DNA of 64,000 bases from Amycolatopsis sp. QT-25 (lineage in GTDB: Bacteria; Actinomycetota; Actinomycetes; Mycobacteriales; Pseudonocardiaceae), in contig NZ_CP120210.1 in NCBI RefSeq assembly GCF_029369745.1, positions 7,688,001-7,752,000 on the forward strand, in the 5' to 3' direction. Below the pieces are notes generated by a model, which saw only the letters and a program-made list of their open reading frames with translations, did no database searches and was not told where the DNA came from. The translations under genes and the position numbers were made by a program. Positions within the stretch are counted from its first letter, which is position 1; the number at the start of each line of letters is the position of its first letter. Positions 51,938-59,999 of the stretch are shown piece after piece.

Positions 51938-52355
51938 GGGAGAGGCCGTAGACGCGCTCGATCGGGATGGTGAGCAGAACACGCTGGTCGGCGACCATGG
52001 CGTCGCGGAACTCGGCCCAGTCCGGATGCTCGCCCCGGGCTCGCCGGTAGTGGTCCACCAGGGCGTCCACGGTCGCGTCGTCGCGCGAAGCGGCGGTCGG
52101 GGTGAGCACCGCGGGTCCCTCGACGACGACGTAGCCGTCGCCGCTCTCGGTCGAGACGTGGAACGTCGCCCGAGGGTCGCGCCGCAGGTTCTTCGTCTTG
52201 GCGCGCGGCGCGGTGATCGAGATCAAGATCGAGCCGGCGTCCGCGTCGTAGAGGTAGTTGACGGTCGACAGTTGCGGCCTGCCATCACGCTTGATGGTGG
52301 CGAGTGTGCCGAAGTTCCGGTCGGCGAGGATCGCGTAGAGCGCGGCGTCGGTCAT
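51930..52355 (-). CDS. PPOX-class F420-dependent protein
   Basis: The ATG at 52355 gives 141 residues. The split barrel shows YAILADRNFGTLATIKRDGRPQLSTVNYLYD and RAKTKNLRRDPRATFHVSTESGDGYVVVEGPA, the style of actinobacterial F420-binding PPOX proteins. The tail RVLLTIPIERVYGLSRN is typical too. Its stop lies inside a family-2 palindrome. Substrate unknown. Confidence 0.9.
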   Translation of the reverse strand: MTDAALYAILADRNFGTLATIKRDGRPQLSTVNYLYDADAGSILISITAPRAKTKNLRRDPRATFHVSTESGDGYVVVEGPAVLTPTAASRDDATVDALVDHYRRARGEHPDWAEFRDAMVADQRVLLTIPIERVYGLSRN

Positions 52356-52467
52356 GCTTCCATCAAAGCCCGAGTCGTTCGGGCGCGCCAAAACCGCAGC
52401 TCAGCGTCCAAGGCGGGCGAATCGGACAAACATGCACGAATAAATGTGCTTGCATGCGGCAACTAAA

Positions 52468-52547
52468 GTGTCGTCCGACACACAACGTCACTTTCTTCTT
52501 GCGAAGCTCACGGGGGAGGAACATTCTTGCTCTAGGCAACTAGTTGC
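52468..52547. promoter_or_regulatory. palindromes upstream of the MarR gene
   Basis: GTGTCG-TC-CGACAC at 52468-52481 and GCAAC-TA-GTTGC at 52536-52547 are both perfect. A GCAACTA half-site lies just upstream of the first. They precede the MarR-MFS operon and are candidate autoregulatory sites. The rest of the ~220 bp gap has no supported gene. Confidence 0.55.
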
Positions 52548-52578
52548 AGTGACCAAGCAACCGGCGAGAGAGATGACC

Positions 52579-53097
52579 ATGACACCCACGACCCCCGGCA
52601 CCAGGTCGAAGTCCGACCTCGACCTGGCCGACACCCTCGGGCACGAGCTCGTGCGGCTCGTCCGCCTGGTCAACCGGGCCAAGTCCCAGGTGTCCAAGCA
52701 GGGGCCGGACGGCATCGAGCGGGCCGCGTACGCGATCCTCTTCTGCCTCATCCACGTCGGGCCCCAGCGGACCAGCAAACTCGCCGAATTCCTGCACTCC
52801 GAGATCTCGACCATCAGCAGGCAGTCGAGCTCTCTCGTCCAGCACGGGCTGGTCGAGCGCCTGGCCGACCCCGAAGACGGCCGCGCCTGCCTGCTCGCGC
52901 CGACCGCCGAAGGGCATCGGGTGTTCGAGGAGAACCGCAAGCAGCGGAACCAGTGGCTCGCCGAGGTGCTCGGCGACTGGTCCGACGACGACCGGAAGAC
53001 CCTCACCTCGCTGTTCCACCGGCTGAACGACGACCTCGAAAAAACATCTCCACAGTTCGCCGACCCCGCGTCGGCGTCGAAGGCCAAGGGGGCCTGA
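52579..53097 (+). CDS. MarR-family transcription regulator
   Basis: From ATG 52579 (GAGAGAG six bases upstream; ATG 52573 also possible) the protein has 172 residues. The winged helix is at about 50-115: RTSKLAEFLHSEISTISRQSSSLVQHGLVERLADPEDGRACLLAPTAEGHRV. MarR proteins bind as dimers and release DNA on drug binding. It is 4 bp before the MFS gene and so in one operon with it. Palindromes upstream are its likely sites. Confidence 0.93.
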   Translation: MTPTTPGTRSKSDLDLADTLGHELVRLVRLVNRAKSQVSKQGPDGIERAAYAILFCLIHVGPQRTSKLAEFLHSEISTISRQSSSLVQHGLVERLADPEDGRACLLAPTAEGHRVFEENRKQRNQWLAEVLGDWSDDDRKTLTSLFHRLNDDLEKTSPQFADPASASKAKGA

Positions 53098-53101
53098 AGC
53101 A

Positions 53102-55390
53102 ATGAGTTCCACCGTAGAAAGTCCGCCAGCCGAAGAACCTGCCCGGCTGGACACAGACGGGCCCCGGCTCAGCCACCGTCAGATCGTCACGATCCTGATC
53201 GGCCTGATGTCGGGCATGTTCCTGGCGGCGCTCGACCAGACGATCGTGGGCACCTCGATCGTCCGCATCGCGAACGACCTCAACGGGTTCGACCTGCAGG
53301 CCTGGATCACCACGGCCTACCTGATCACCTCGACGATCGTCACGCCGATCTACGGCAAGCTGTCCGACATCTACGGGCGCAAGCCGTTCTACATCGCGGC
53401 GATCACGATCTTCCTCATCGGCTCGGTCGCCTCGGCGTTCGCCACGTCGATGTACGAGCTGGCCGCGTTCCGCGCGATCCAGGGCCTCGGCGCCGGTGGT
53501 CTGATGTCGCTGGCGATGACGATCATGGGCGACATCGTGCCGCCGCGGGAACGCGCCCGCTACCAGGGGTACTTCCTCGCCGTGTTCGGCATCTCCACCG
53601 TGCTCGGCCCGGTGCTCGGCGGGTTCTTCGCCGACTTCGACAAGCTCGGCAGCGTCTTCGGCTACGACATCGCCGGCTGGCGGTGGGTGTTCCTGATCAA
53701 CGTGCCGATCGCGATCGTCGCGCTGTTCGTCGTCGCCCGCGTGCTCAACGTGCCGCACCAGCGCCACGATCACAAGATCGACTGGTGGGGCGGGCTCGCG
53801 CTCGTCGTCGCCGTGGTGCCGTTCCTGATCGTCGCCGAGCAGGGCAACAAATGGGGCTGGGGCTCGCAGAACGCGATCATCTGCTACGTCGTCGGCGCCA
53901 TCGGCGTGGTCGCCTTCATCTTCATCGAGAAGCTGATGAAGGACGCGGCGCTGATCCCGTTGCGGCTGTTCAAGAACTCGACCTTCACGGTGGCGATCGT
54001 CGGCGGCGTCATCGTCGGTGTCGCGATGTTCGGCGCGATCATGATGATCCCGCAGTACATGCAGGTGGTCCAGGAGTTCTCGCCGACCGAGTCGGGGCTG
54101 CTGATGATCCCGCTGATGGCCGGCATCATGAGCGGTTCGATCATCTCGGGCCAGATCACCAGCAAGACCGGCCGCTACAAGGTGTTCCCGGTGGTCGGCA
54201 CGCTGCTGATCGCGGCGGGCGCGTTCTTCTTCGCGCAGGTCGAGTACAACAGTGCGCTGTGGCACCCGCTGGTCGCGGCGGCGATCATCGGCCTCGGCCT
54301 CGGTGCCTGCATGCAGACCCTGATCATCGCGGTGCAGAACGCGGGCCCGCGCAGCGACATGGGCGTCTCGACCGCGTCGGCGACGTTCTTCCGGCAGATC
54401 GGTGGTACCGCGGGTGTCGCGGTGTTCTTGACGATCCTGTTCAACGTCCTGCCGGGCAACATCACCAAGGCCTTCGGCGGCAACGCGCCGACCGGTGAAG
54501 GCGCCGCGGCGCTGGGCGACCTCACCACGAACACGAGCGGTATCGCGAACCTGCCCGAGGCCATCAAGACCCCGGTGCTCATCGGTTTCACCGAGTCGAT
54601 CACCACGGTCTTCTACGTGGCGGGCGCGGTCGCGCTGCTGGCGACGCTGGTCCTGATGTTCATGAAGGAAATCCCGCTGCTCGGTGGCGCCGCTCCTTCG
54701 GCGGCTTCGGCTCTCGAAGGCGGCGAAGCACTCCTCGAAGAGGACGACACGCCTGCCGAAACGCCTGTCGAAACGGCTTCCGAGAAGACTGTCGTGACCG
54801 CGCCCGTCGAGGTGGGCAAGCACGCGATGACCAACGGGAACGGGGTCTACCGGGCCGGATCCGCGCAGATCAGCGGGCATGTCCGCCGGGACGACGCCAC
54901 GAACGTCGCGGGTGCGGCGCTGACCCTGATCGACCACAACGGCAATCAGGTGGCCAGGACGCACACGAACGAAAACGGTGTCTACTCGTTCGCCGGCATC
55001 GTGGGCGGGCGGTACACGCTCGTCGCCAGCGGCCGCTGGTTCCGGCCGATCGCGGCGACGCTGACCGCCACCGGCGCCGGGGTGCTGCGCCACGACTTCG
55101 AACTGGTCAGCACGATCCTGCTGAGCGGGGTCGCCCGCACCGAGGGCGACCGCGTGGTGCCGGACGCGCGGATCACCGTGCTCGACTCCTCGGGCGGCGT
55201 CGCCGCCGTGGCGAGGACCGACGCGGAGGGCAACTACACGGTCAGCGACCTGCCCGCCGGGACCTACACGGTGATCGCGAGCGGCTATCCGCCCGCGACC
55301 AGCCGGGTGGAACTGCTGGGTGGTGACCAGGCCGCACACGACGTCCGGCTGAGTTACGACCAGGCGCTCGACGAGCTGGTCGAGCACTAG
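53102..55390 (+). CDS. DHA2-type MFS exporter with two C-terminal carboxypeptidase-regulatory-like domains
   Basis: The 762-residue protein has 14 helices to about residue 525: LAALDQTIVGTSIVRIANDLNG, GKLSDIYGRKPFYI and VLGPVLGGFFADF are DHA2 motifs. Beyond a linker are two beta-sandwich repeats (about 595-675 and 676-755): GVYSFAGIVGGRYTLVASG and GNYTVSDLPAGTYTVIASG are the hallmark of CarboxypepD_reg/CnaB-like folds. The usual exporter is ~500 residues, so ~240 are additional. If the topology is the usual 14 helices, this part is cytosolic. It may gate transport or bind a partner. Operon with MarR. Confidence 0.93.
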   Translation: MSSTVESPPAEEPARLDTDGPRLSHRQIVTILIGLMSGMFLAALDQTIVGTSIVRIANDLNGFDLQAWITTAYLITSTIVTPIYGKLSDIYGRKPFYIAAITIFLIGSVASAFATSMYELAAFRAIQGLGAGGLMSLAMTIMGDIVPPRERARYQGYFLAVFGISTVLGPVLGGFFADFDKLGSVFGYDIAGWRWVFLINVPIAIVALFVVARVLNVPHQRHDHKIDWWGGLALVVAVVPFLIVAEQGNKWGWGSQNAIICYVVGAIGVVAFIFIEKLMKDAALIPLRLFKNSTFTVAIVGGVIVGVAMFGAIMMIPQYMQVVQEFSPTESGLLMIPLMAGIMSGSIISGQITSKTGRYKVFPVVGTLLIAAGAFFFAQVEYNSALWHPLVAAAIIGLGLGACMQTLIIAVQNAGPRSDMGVSTASATFFRQIGGTAGVAVFLTILFNVLPGNITKAFGGNAPTGEGAAALGDLTTNTSGIANLPEAIKTPVLIGFTESITTVFYVAGAVALLATLVLMFMKEIPLLGGAAPSAASALEGGEALLEEDDTPAETPVETASEKTVVTAPVEVGKHAMTNGNGVYRAGSAQISGHVRRDDATNVAGAALTLIDHNGNQVARTHTNENGVYSFAGIVGGRYTLVASGRWFRPIAATLTATGAGVLRHDFELVSTILLSGVARTEGDRVVPDARITVLDSSGGVAAVARTDAEGNYTVSDLPAGTYTVIASGYPPATSRVELLGGDQAAHDVRLSYDQALDELVEH

Positions 55391-55401
55391 AACCGGCTGC
55401 A

Positions 55402-55448
55402 ATGAAGGGGCCTTTCATCGCGAATTTTGCGATGAAAGGCCCCTTCAT
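55402..55448. repeat. family-1 palindrome, copy 6
   Basis: The arms are 55402-55421 and 55429-55448, 20 bp and perfect, with loop GAATTTT. The left is ATGAAGGGGCCTTTCATCGC. It lies 11 bp after the MFS stop. Confidence 0.92.
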
Positions 55449-55539
55449 CGCACGTGGGGGCGCATGACCGGACCTTTCGGACACCTGGATTTCCTGGTTC
55501 GGCCGCGTGCGGTTCGCGAAGTACACGTAGGCTCGCGTC

Positions 55540-56208
55540 GTGAGTGAGGTGTACACCGAGGCCGCGGGCATCGGCGTGAGCTGGCTCGACACCGCGGGGC
55601 CGGTGCTCGTCTGGGTGATCGTGCTGAGCTTCATCTTCGTGGAGTGCGCGCTGATCATCGGGCTGTTCCTGCCAGGGGACTCCCTGCTGTTCGCGGCCGG
55701 AGTGGTCCTCGCGCAGCACGGCTCGGACCTGAACGCGTGGCTGCTCTCGGCCGCCGCCCTGCTCGTCGCGATCCTCGGCAACCAGGTCGGCTACTACATC
55801 GGCCGGTCGACGGGCACGAAACTGATCGCCCGGCGCGGCGGCAAGGTGCTGAACCGGCACAATCTCGACCGCGCCAGGACGTTCCTGGATCGCCGGGGTT
55901 TCTTCGCCATCGTGGCCGCGCGCTGGATCCCGTGGATCCGCACGCTGGCGCCGCTCATCGCGGGGACCGCGCGGATGGATCCGCGCCGGTTCGCGCTCGC
56001 GACGGCGCTGGGCGGGCTGCTCTGGGTGCCGACGTTGGTGTTGCTCGGCTACTACGGCGCCGGCCTGCTCGATCAGCTGCCGTGGGTCAAGACGGCGGCG
56101 CTGTGGATCAGCATCGCGTTCTTCGTGGTGGGCACGGCCTACGGCGTGCTCCGCTACCGCCAGGAAATGCGGCGGCCCGCCGAGGAGACCGAAGAGAGCA
56201 CGGCCTGA
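55540..56208 (+). CDS. DedA-family membrane protein
   Basis: The 222-residue protein starts at GTG 55540. VECALIIGLFLPGDSLLFAAGVVLAQHG, NQVGYYIGRSTG and RWIPWIRTLAPLIAGTARMDPRRFALATALGG are the conserved DedA blocks. It differs from the other DedA gene at 47.6 kb, so the organism has at least two. It is probably an undecaprenyl-phosphate or phospholipid flippase-type protein; role not proven. Confidence 0.93.
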   Translation: MSEVYTEAAGIGVSWLDTAGPVLVWVIVLSFIFVECALIIGLFLPGDSLLFAAGVVLAQHGSDLNAWLLSAAALLVAILGNQVGYYIGRSTGTKLIARRGGKVLNRHNLDRARTFLDRRGFFAIVAARWIPWIRTLAPLIAGTARMDPRRFALATALGGLLWVPTLVLLGYYGAGLLDQLPWVKTAALWISIAFFVVGTAYGVLRYRQEMRRPAEETEESTA

Positions 56209-56256
56209 TCCATCCAGGCCCCCGCCACCGCTCTCCGGAAGAGCTGCGTTTCCACG

Positions 56257-56670
56257 CTACAACTCCGGATCGGCCCAGATCTCCAGCTGGATCCCGTCCG
56301 GGTCACGGAACACGATGACCGACGAGCCTTCCAGCGTCCGAGACTCCTTCGACGGCGTGTAGAAGACGCCGTATTCCGAGAGCCGCGCCTCCCATTCGGC
56401 CAGCTCCGACCGCGAAGACACCTTGAACGCCACGTGGTCCAGACCTGTCCGGCGTTCGTCGAACCGCGGCCGCTCGGTGTCCTGGTGCTCGACGAGCACG
56501 ACCGCGAAACCCTCGCTCGGCGACCTGAGCACGACCTTCCGCAGACCCGTCTCCGGGTCTTCGCGCCGAGTGAACTCCTCGAGTTCGAGCACGCGGGCGT
56601 ACCAGGGCACGCTCCGGTCCACATCGGTCACGGTGAGTGCCAGGTGGTGCACAGACATGAGCTTGGACAT
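56257..56670 (-). CDS. glyoxalase/bleomycin-resistance (VOC) protein
   Basis: The 137-residue protein has the two paired VOC modules: VHHLALTVTDVDRSVPWYARVLELEEF and GLDHVAFKVSSRSELAEWEARL..., ending FRDPDGIQLEIWADPEL. His8-9, the second-module His and the final Glu are the usual metal ligands. Start at 56670 or the Met at 56658. It may be a dioxygenase, lyase or antibiotic binder. The 184 bp to the next stop hold no supported gene. Confidence 0.88.
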   Translation of the reverse strand: MSKLMSVHHLALTVTDVDRSVPWYARVLELEEFTRREDPETGLRKVVLRSPSEGFAVVLVEHQDTERPRFDERRTGLDHVAFKVSSRSELAEWEARLSEYGVFYTPSKESRTLEGSSVIVFRDPDGIQLEIWADPEL

Positions 56671-56854
56671 CGGGGATGACCGTCCTGATCAAGAGCTTGG
56701 GGGCGTCACCAGGGTGACACAGGCGCCTCCGGCGCCGAGGTGATCCGCCGACTTCCCACATGAATCGTGATGTCCGTCGGGAAACAGTGTGGAAAAGTGG
56801 CTGAACCGCACGCGGACCCGATATCCCCTCGTGACCGGGCCGTGGCCCCGGGGG

Positions 56855-57601
56855 TCAACGCCCTCCGCCGACGGTCAGCACCGTGCCGGTGGTGTACGAC
56901 GCGGCCGGGGAAAGCAGCCACAGCACGGCTTCCGCGACTTCGCCGGGTTCGCCCGCCCGCCCCATCGGAATGGTCGGCGCGATCCGTTCCATGCGGTCGG
57001 GCAGACCCGCCGCGGCGTGCAGGCCGGTGTGGATCATGCCTGGTGCGACGGCGTTGACCCGGACGGATTCTTTCGCCACTTCTTGCGCGACGCCGTAGGT
57101 CATCGTTTCGACCGCGGCCTTGGTGCCCGCGTAGTGCACCCATTCCCCGGGCGAACCGGTTTTCGCGGCGGTGGAAGACAGCGTCACGATCGCGCCGCCG
57201 TCGCCGCCGTACCGGGTGGACATCCGGCGGATGCCCTCGCGGACGCACAGGAAGACACCCGTGATGTTGACATCGACGACGCGGCGGACGACGTCGATGT
57301 CGTATTCGTCGAAGCGGCCCGGTGTGTTGCCGGTGATGGCCGCGTTCGCGACCACCCCGGCAAGCGGACCGAGTTCGACGGCGGCGTCGAACAGGGCCAC
57401 CACGTCGTCCTCGGACGCGACATCGCCGCGCCGGGTGATCGCCCGGACGCCGTGCTTCCGCACGCGCGAAGCGACGTCTTCGGCCGCTTCGGCGTCACCC
57501 GCGTAGTTGACGACGACGTCGTACCCGCGCCTGGCGGCCAGTTCGCAGACCGCCGCGCCGATGCCCTTGCTGCCGCCCGTGACGATGAGAACACCACTCA
57601 T
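56855..57601 (-). CDS. SDR-family oxidoreductase
   Basis: The ATG at 57601 gives 248 residues. IVTGGSKGIGAAVCELAARRG binds NAD(P); VVANAAITG replaces the NNAG motif; LSSTAAKTGSPGEWVHYAGTKAAVETM holds Ser, Tyr and Lys; VNAVAPGMIHT and the final TGTVLTVGGGR are the FabG-like end. It is 7 bp after the kinase gene and is the last of the sugar cluster, so it may oxidise a sugar or sugar alcohol. Confidence 0.92.
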   Translation of the reverse strand: MSGVLIVTGGSKGIGAAVCELAARRGYDVVVNYAGDAEAAEDVASRVRKHGVRAITRRGDVASEDDVVALFDAAVELGPLAGVVANAAITGNTPGRFDEYDIDVVRRVVDVNITGVFLCVREGIRRMSTRYGGDGGAIVTLSSTAAKTGSPGEWVHYAGTKAAVETMTYGVAQEVAKESVRVNAVAPGMIHTGLHAAAGLPDRMERIAPTIPMGRAGEPGEVAEAVLWLLSPAASYTTGTVLTVGGGR

Positions 57602-57608
57602 GGGCGGA

Positions 57609-58256
57609 TCATATGGCGAAGTTGACCAGCGGGAGGTTTTCCAGGACCAGGTCGGCCCGGTCACTGGTGGACGCGATCAGATCGGCGTTGCGCTGGTCCG
57701 AACCGAGCGCGCGGCGACGCGCCTCGACCAGCGAACGGCCGTAGCGGCGATGCCGTGAGACGAGCCGCTCGATGCGCTCGGGTTCGTCGGGCGCGAGGAA
57801 CCACGACTCGGCGAGGATCGGCTTCACGCCGCTCCACGGGTCGTCCTGCATGAGCAGGTAGTTCCCCTCGGTGATGACCAGCGGGACGTCCGGTGTGACC
57901 GCGACGGCACCGGCGATCGGCTCCTCGATCTCCCGGCGGAATTCGGGCGCGTAGACCGTCTCGCGGCCTTCGGCGAGCCGGCGCAGCAGGTGCACGTAGC
58001 CAGCGGCGTCGAAGGTGTCCGGCGCGCCCTTGCGCTCCACCCGCCCGAGCCGCTGCAGTTCCACCTGCGCCAGGTGGAAACCGTCCATCCCGACCACCGC
58101 GGCCCTCGTGCCCAGCGCCTTCGCCAGCCCCCAGGCCAGCGTCGTCTTGCCGGACGCGGGAGCGCCGACGATGCCGAGCACACTGCGCTGTCCCGGCTTC
58201 GCCAGCGTCTGAGCCCTGCTCAACAGGTCCTCGAACACCGGAGGCATGGCTGTCAT
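57609..58256 (-). CDS. nucleoside/sugar kinase (uridine kinase/PanK-like P-loop)
   Basis: The ATG at 58256 overlaps the PfkB stop (ATGA) and gives 215 residues. The P-loop is VGAPASGKTTLAWGLA near 29-44, with VVGMDGFHLAQVEL and RRLAEGRETVYAPEFRREIEEP typical of the FrcK-like group found with fructose-type ABC importers. VITEGNYLLMQDDPWSGVKPI is also conserved in it. It probably phosphorylates a sugar or nucleoside delivered by the importer. Confidence 0.9.
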   Translation of the reverse strand: MTAMPPVFEDLLSRAQTLAKPGQRSVLGIVGAPASGKTTLAWGLAKALGTRAAVVGMDGFHLAQVELQRLGRVERKGAPDTFDAAGYVHLLRRLAEGRETVYAPEFRREIEEPIAGAVAVTPDVPLVITEGNYLLMQDDPWSGVKPILAESWFLAPDEPERIERLVSRHRRYGRSLVEARRRALGSDQRNADLIASTSDRADLVLENLPLVNFAI

Positions 58257-59146
58257 GGCAGTCCTTCTCCCCTCTTCGCGACCGCGGCCGTCCACGACCT
58301 CGGTCCTTCATGCCGCACCCGTTCGGCGGCCACCTCGTTGGCGAACTCGATCCAGCCCACGACGTCCCCGCAGTTCTCGGTTCCTTGACACTGCGCGACC
58401 GCGTACGCGAAAGCCCCGTGCCACACGTCGCCCGCGCCCAGCGTGTCACGCGCCCGGGTGACGGGGACGGGGACGGCACCGGATCCGTCCGCCGTCGACC
58501 AGCGGACCGGATCGGGTCCGGCGGTCGTGACGACCACCGGCACGCCGTGCTCGCCGGGGTCGTCCCCGCGGTACAGCGAGGAACAAGCGGCGATGTCGAC
58601 CAGCGGCAGGAGTTCGGCGAAGACCGGCTTCCAGCTCCCGGCGTCGAGCACCACCGGGATCGCGCGCTCCCGCGCCCAGCGCGCGACCTCCAGCGCCACC
58701 TCCGGATGATGCCCGTCCACCAGCACACACCCCGGCAATTCGTCACCTACTTGCGATAGGTGCGCGCGCAAGGATCGCAAGGAGGTGCCGAATTGCGAAG
58801 AAGCGTGGGCGTTGCGCGAGACCACGGTGCGTTCCCCGTCGGAGTCGCGGACGACGATGGCGCTGATCGCGGGCGGATCGGGCCGTCCGGGATCGAGGTC
58901 GACCAGGTCGACGCCGTGCGCTTCCAGGTCCGCGCGGGCGAGTGCCGCCAGCGGATGCGCACCGGCGACCGTCAGCAGCGTCGCCCCGGCGCCGAGCGCG
59001 GCCACGGTCACCGCCGCGTTCGTCGCCGGCCCCCCGGCGGCGACGTCCATCGACAGCGAACGCACCTTCTCGCCCGGCGCCGGGATCTCGGCGACGCGCT
59101 GAACCTGGTCGACGGTGCACAGGCCCGCCAGCAGCACCTTCAGCAT
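58253..59146 (-). CDS. PfkB-family carbohydrate kinase carrying a repeat-derived segment
   Basis: The 297-residue ribokinase-like protein should phosphorylate a sugar with ATP. VAAGGPATNAAVTVAALG near residue 35 is the first PfkB signature and RDTLGAGDVWHGAFAYAV near 252 the second, with the catalytic Asp in GAGD. Residues about 117-138 (QFGTSLRSLRAHLSQVGDEL) are encoded by a family-2 palindrome. The frame is preserved, and CVLVDGHHPEVALEVA resumes the expected fold at once. It is the first of two kinases, overlapping the second by 4 bp. Activity with the added segment is unproven. Confidence 0.9.
   Translation of the reverse strand: MLKVLLAGLCTVDQVQRVAEIPAPGEKVRSLSMDVAAGGPATNAAVTVAALGAGATLLTVAGAHPLAALARADLEAHGVDLVDLDPGRPDPPAISAIVVRDSDGERTVVSRNAHASSQFGTSLRSLRAHLSQVGDELPGCVLVDGHHPEVALEVARWARERAIPVVLDAGSWKPVFAELLPLVDIAACSSLYRGDDPGEHGVPVVVTTAGPDPVRWSTADGSGAVPVPVTRARDTLGAGDVWHGAFAYAVAQCQGTENCGDVVGWIEFANEVAAERVRHEGPRSWTAAVAKRGEGLP
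58735..58796. repeat. family-2 palindrome, copy 4, inside a coding sequence
   Basis: The arms are 58735-58755 and 58776-58796 (21 bp, two mismatches); the left is GCAATTCGTCACCTACTTGC plus G. The other copies lie between genes, but this one is inside the open PfkB kinase frame and is read as protein. Confidence 0.9.
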
Positions 59147-59174
59147 CGAAGTACGTTTTCCCGCTGAGATGCCA

Positions 59175-59999
59175 TCAGCTCAGTCCCGTGTGGACGGCGG
59201 ACGCGACCTCTTCGACCTCGCCGTGCTCACCGATCGTCAGCGCGCCCGTGAGCAGGCCGACGACCTGGTTCATGGTGTGCGTCTTCGGCGAGACCACCGC
59301 GACCCGCTTGCCGAGGCGGTGCACGTGGATGCGATCGGCGATGTCGAACACGTGTGGCATGTTGTGGCTGATCAGCACCACCGGCAGACCGCGTTCGCGG
59401 ATCCGGTTGATCAGGTCCAGGACCTTGCCGGATTCGGCGACGCCGAGCGCGGCGGTGGGCTCGTCCATGATCACCGCCTTGGTGCCGAACGCCGCCGCCC
59501 GCGCGACCGCGACACCCTGGCGCTGTCCGCCGGACAGCGTCTCCACCGGCTGCGTGATGGACTTGATGTTGATGCCGAGTTCGTCGAGGATCCGCTGCGC
59601 GTCGGCCCGCATGGCGGTGCTGTCCAGTTTGCGAAACACTTTCCCGAAGAGATCCTTACGCCGCTTTTCCCGGCCGAGGAACATGTTCGACGCGATGTCG
59701 AGCGCGGGCGCGACGGCGAGATCCTGGTACACCGTCTCGATCCCGTAGTGGCGAGCGTCCAACGGGGACTTGAAGTGGACGGTCTGACCGTCCACTTCGA
59801 TCTCGCCGGAATCCGGGATCACCGCTCCCGAAAGGGCTTTGATGAGGCTCGACTTCCCGGCACCGTTGTCGCCGACGACGGCGAGCACCTCACCGGGGAA
59901 CAGCTCGAAGTCGGCGCCGTCGATGGCGGTGACCCGGCCATAGCGTTTGACCAGGCCCCGTGCGGCCAGAGTCGGTTCAAGCGTCGTGGGTGTCGTCAT
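59175..59999 (-). CDS. sugar ABC transporter ATPase (single-domain, FrcA-like)
   Basis: The ATG at 59999 overlaps the permease stop by 4 bp and gives 274 residues. Walker A is GDNGAGKSSLIKAL, signature LSGGQRQGVAVARA and Walker B VIMDEPTAALG. It has one ABC domain rather than two, unlike RbsA, as in FrcA-type importers. A longer frame upstream lies inside the permease gene. It drives sugar import with the next two genes. Confidence 0.95.
   Translation of the reverse strand: MTTPTTLEPTLAARGLVKRYGRVTAIDGADFELFPGEVLAVVGDNGAGKSSLIKALSGAVIPDSGEIEVDGQTVHFKSPLDARHYGIETVYQDLAVAPALDIASNMFLGREKRRKDLFGKVFRKLDSTAMRADAQRILDELGINIKSITQPVETLSGGQRQGVAVARAAAFGTKAVIMDEPTAALGVAESGKVLDLINRIRERGLPVVLISHNMPHVFDIADRIHVHRLGKRVAVVSPKTHTMNQVVGLLTGALTIGEHGEVEEVASAVHTGLS

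Noticed and set aside
53003..55402. A 799-codon minus-strand frame opposite the DHA2 exporter
   Set aside because: Composition is almost entirely Arg, Asp, Gly and Glu, typical of antisense frames of GC-rich membrane-protein genes.
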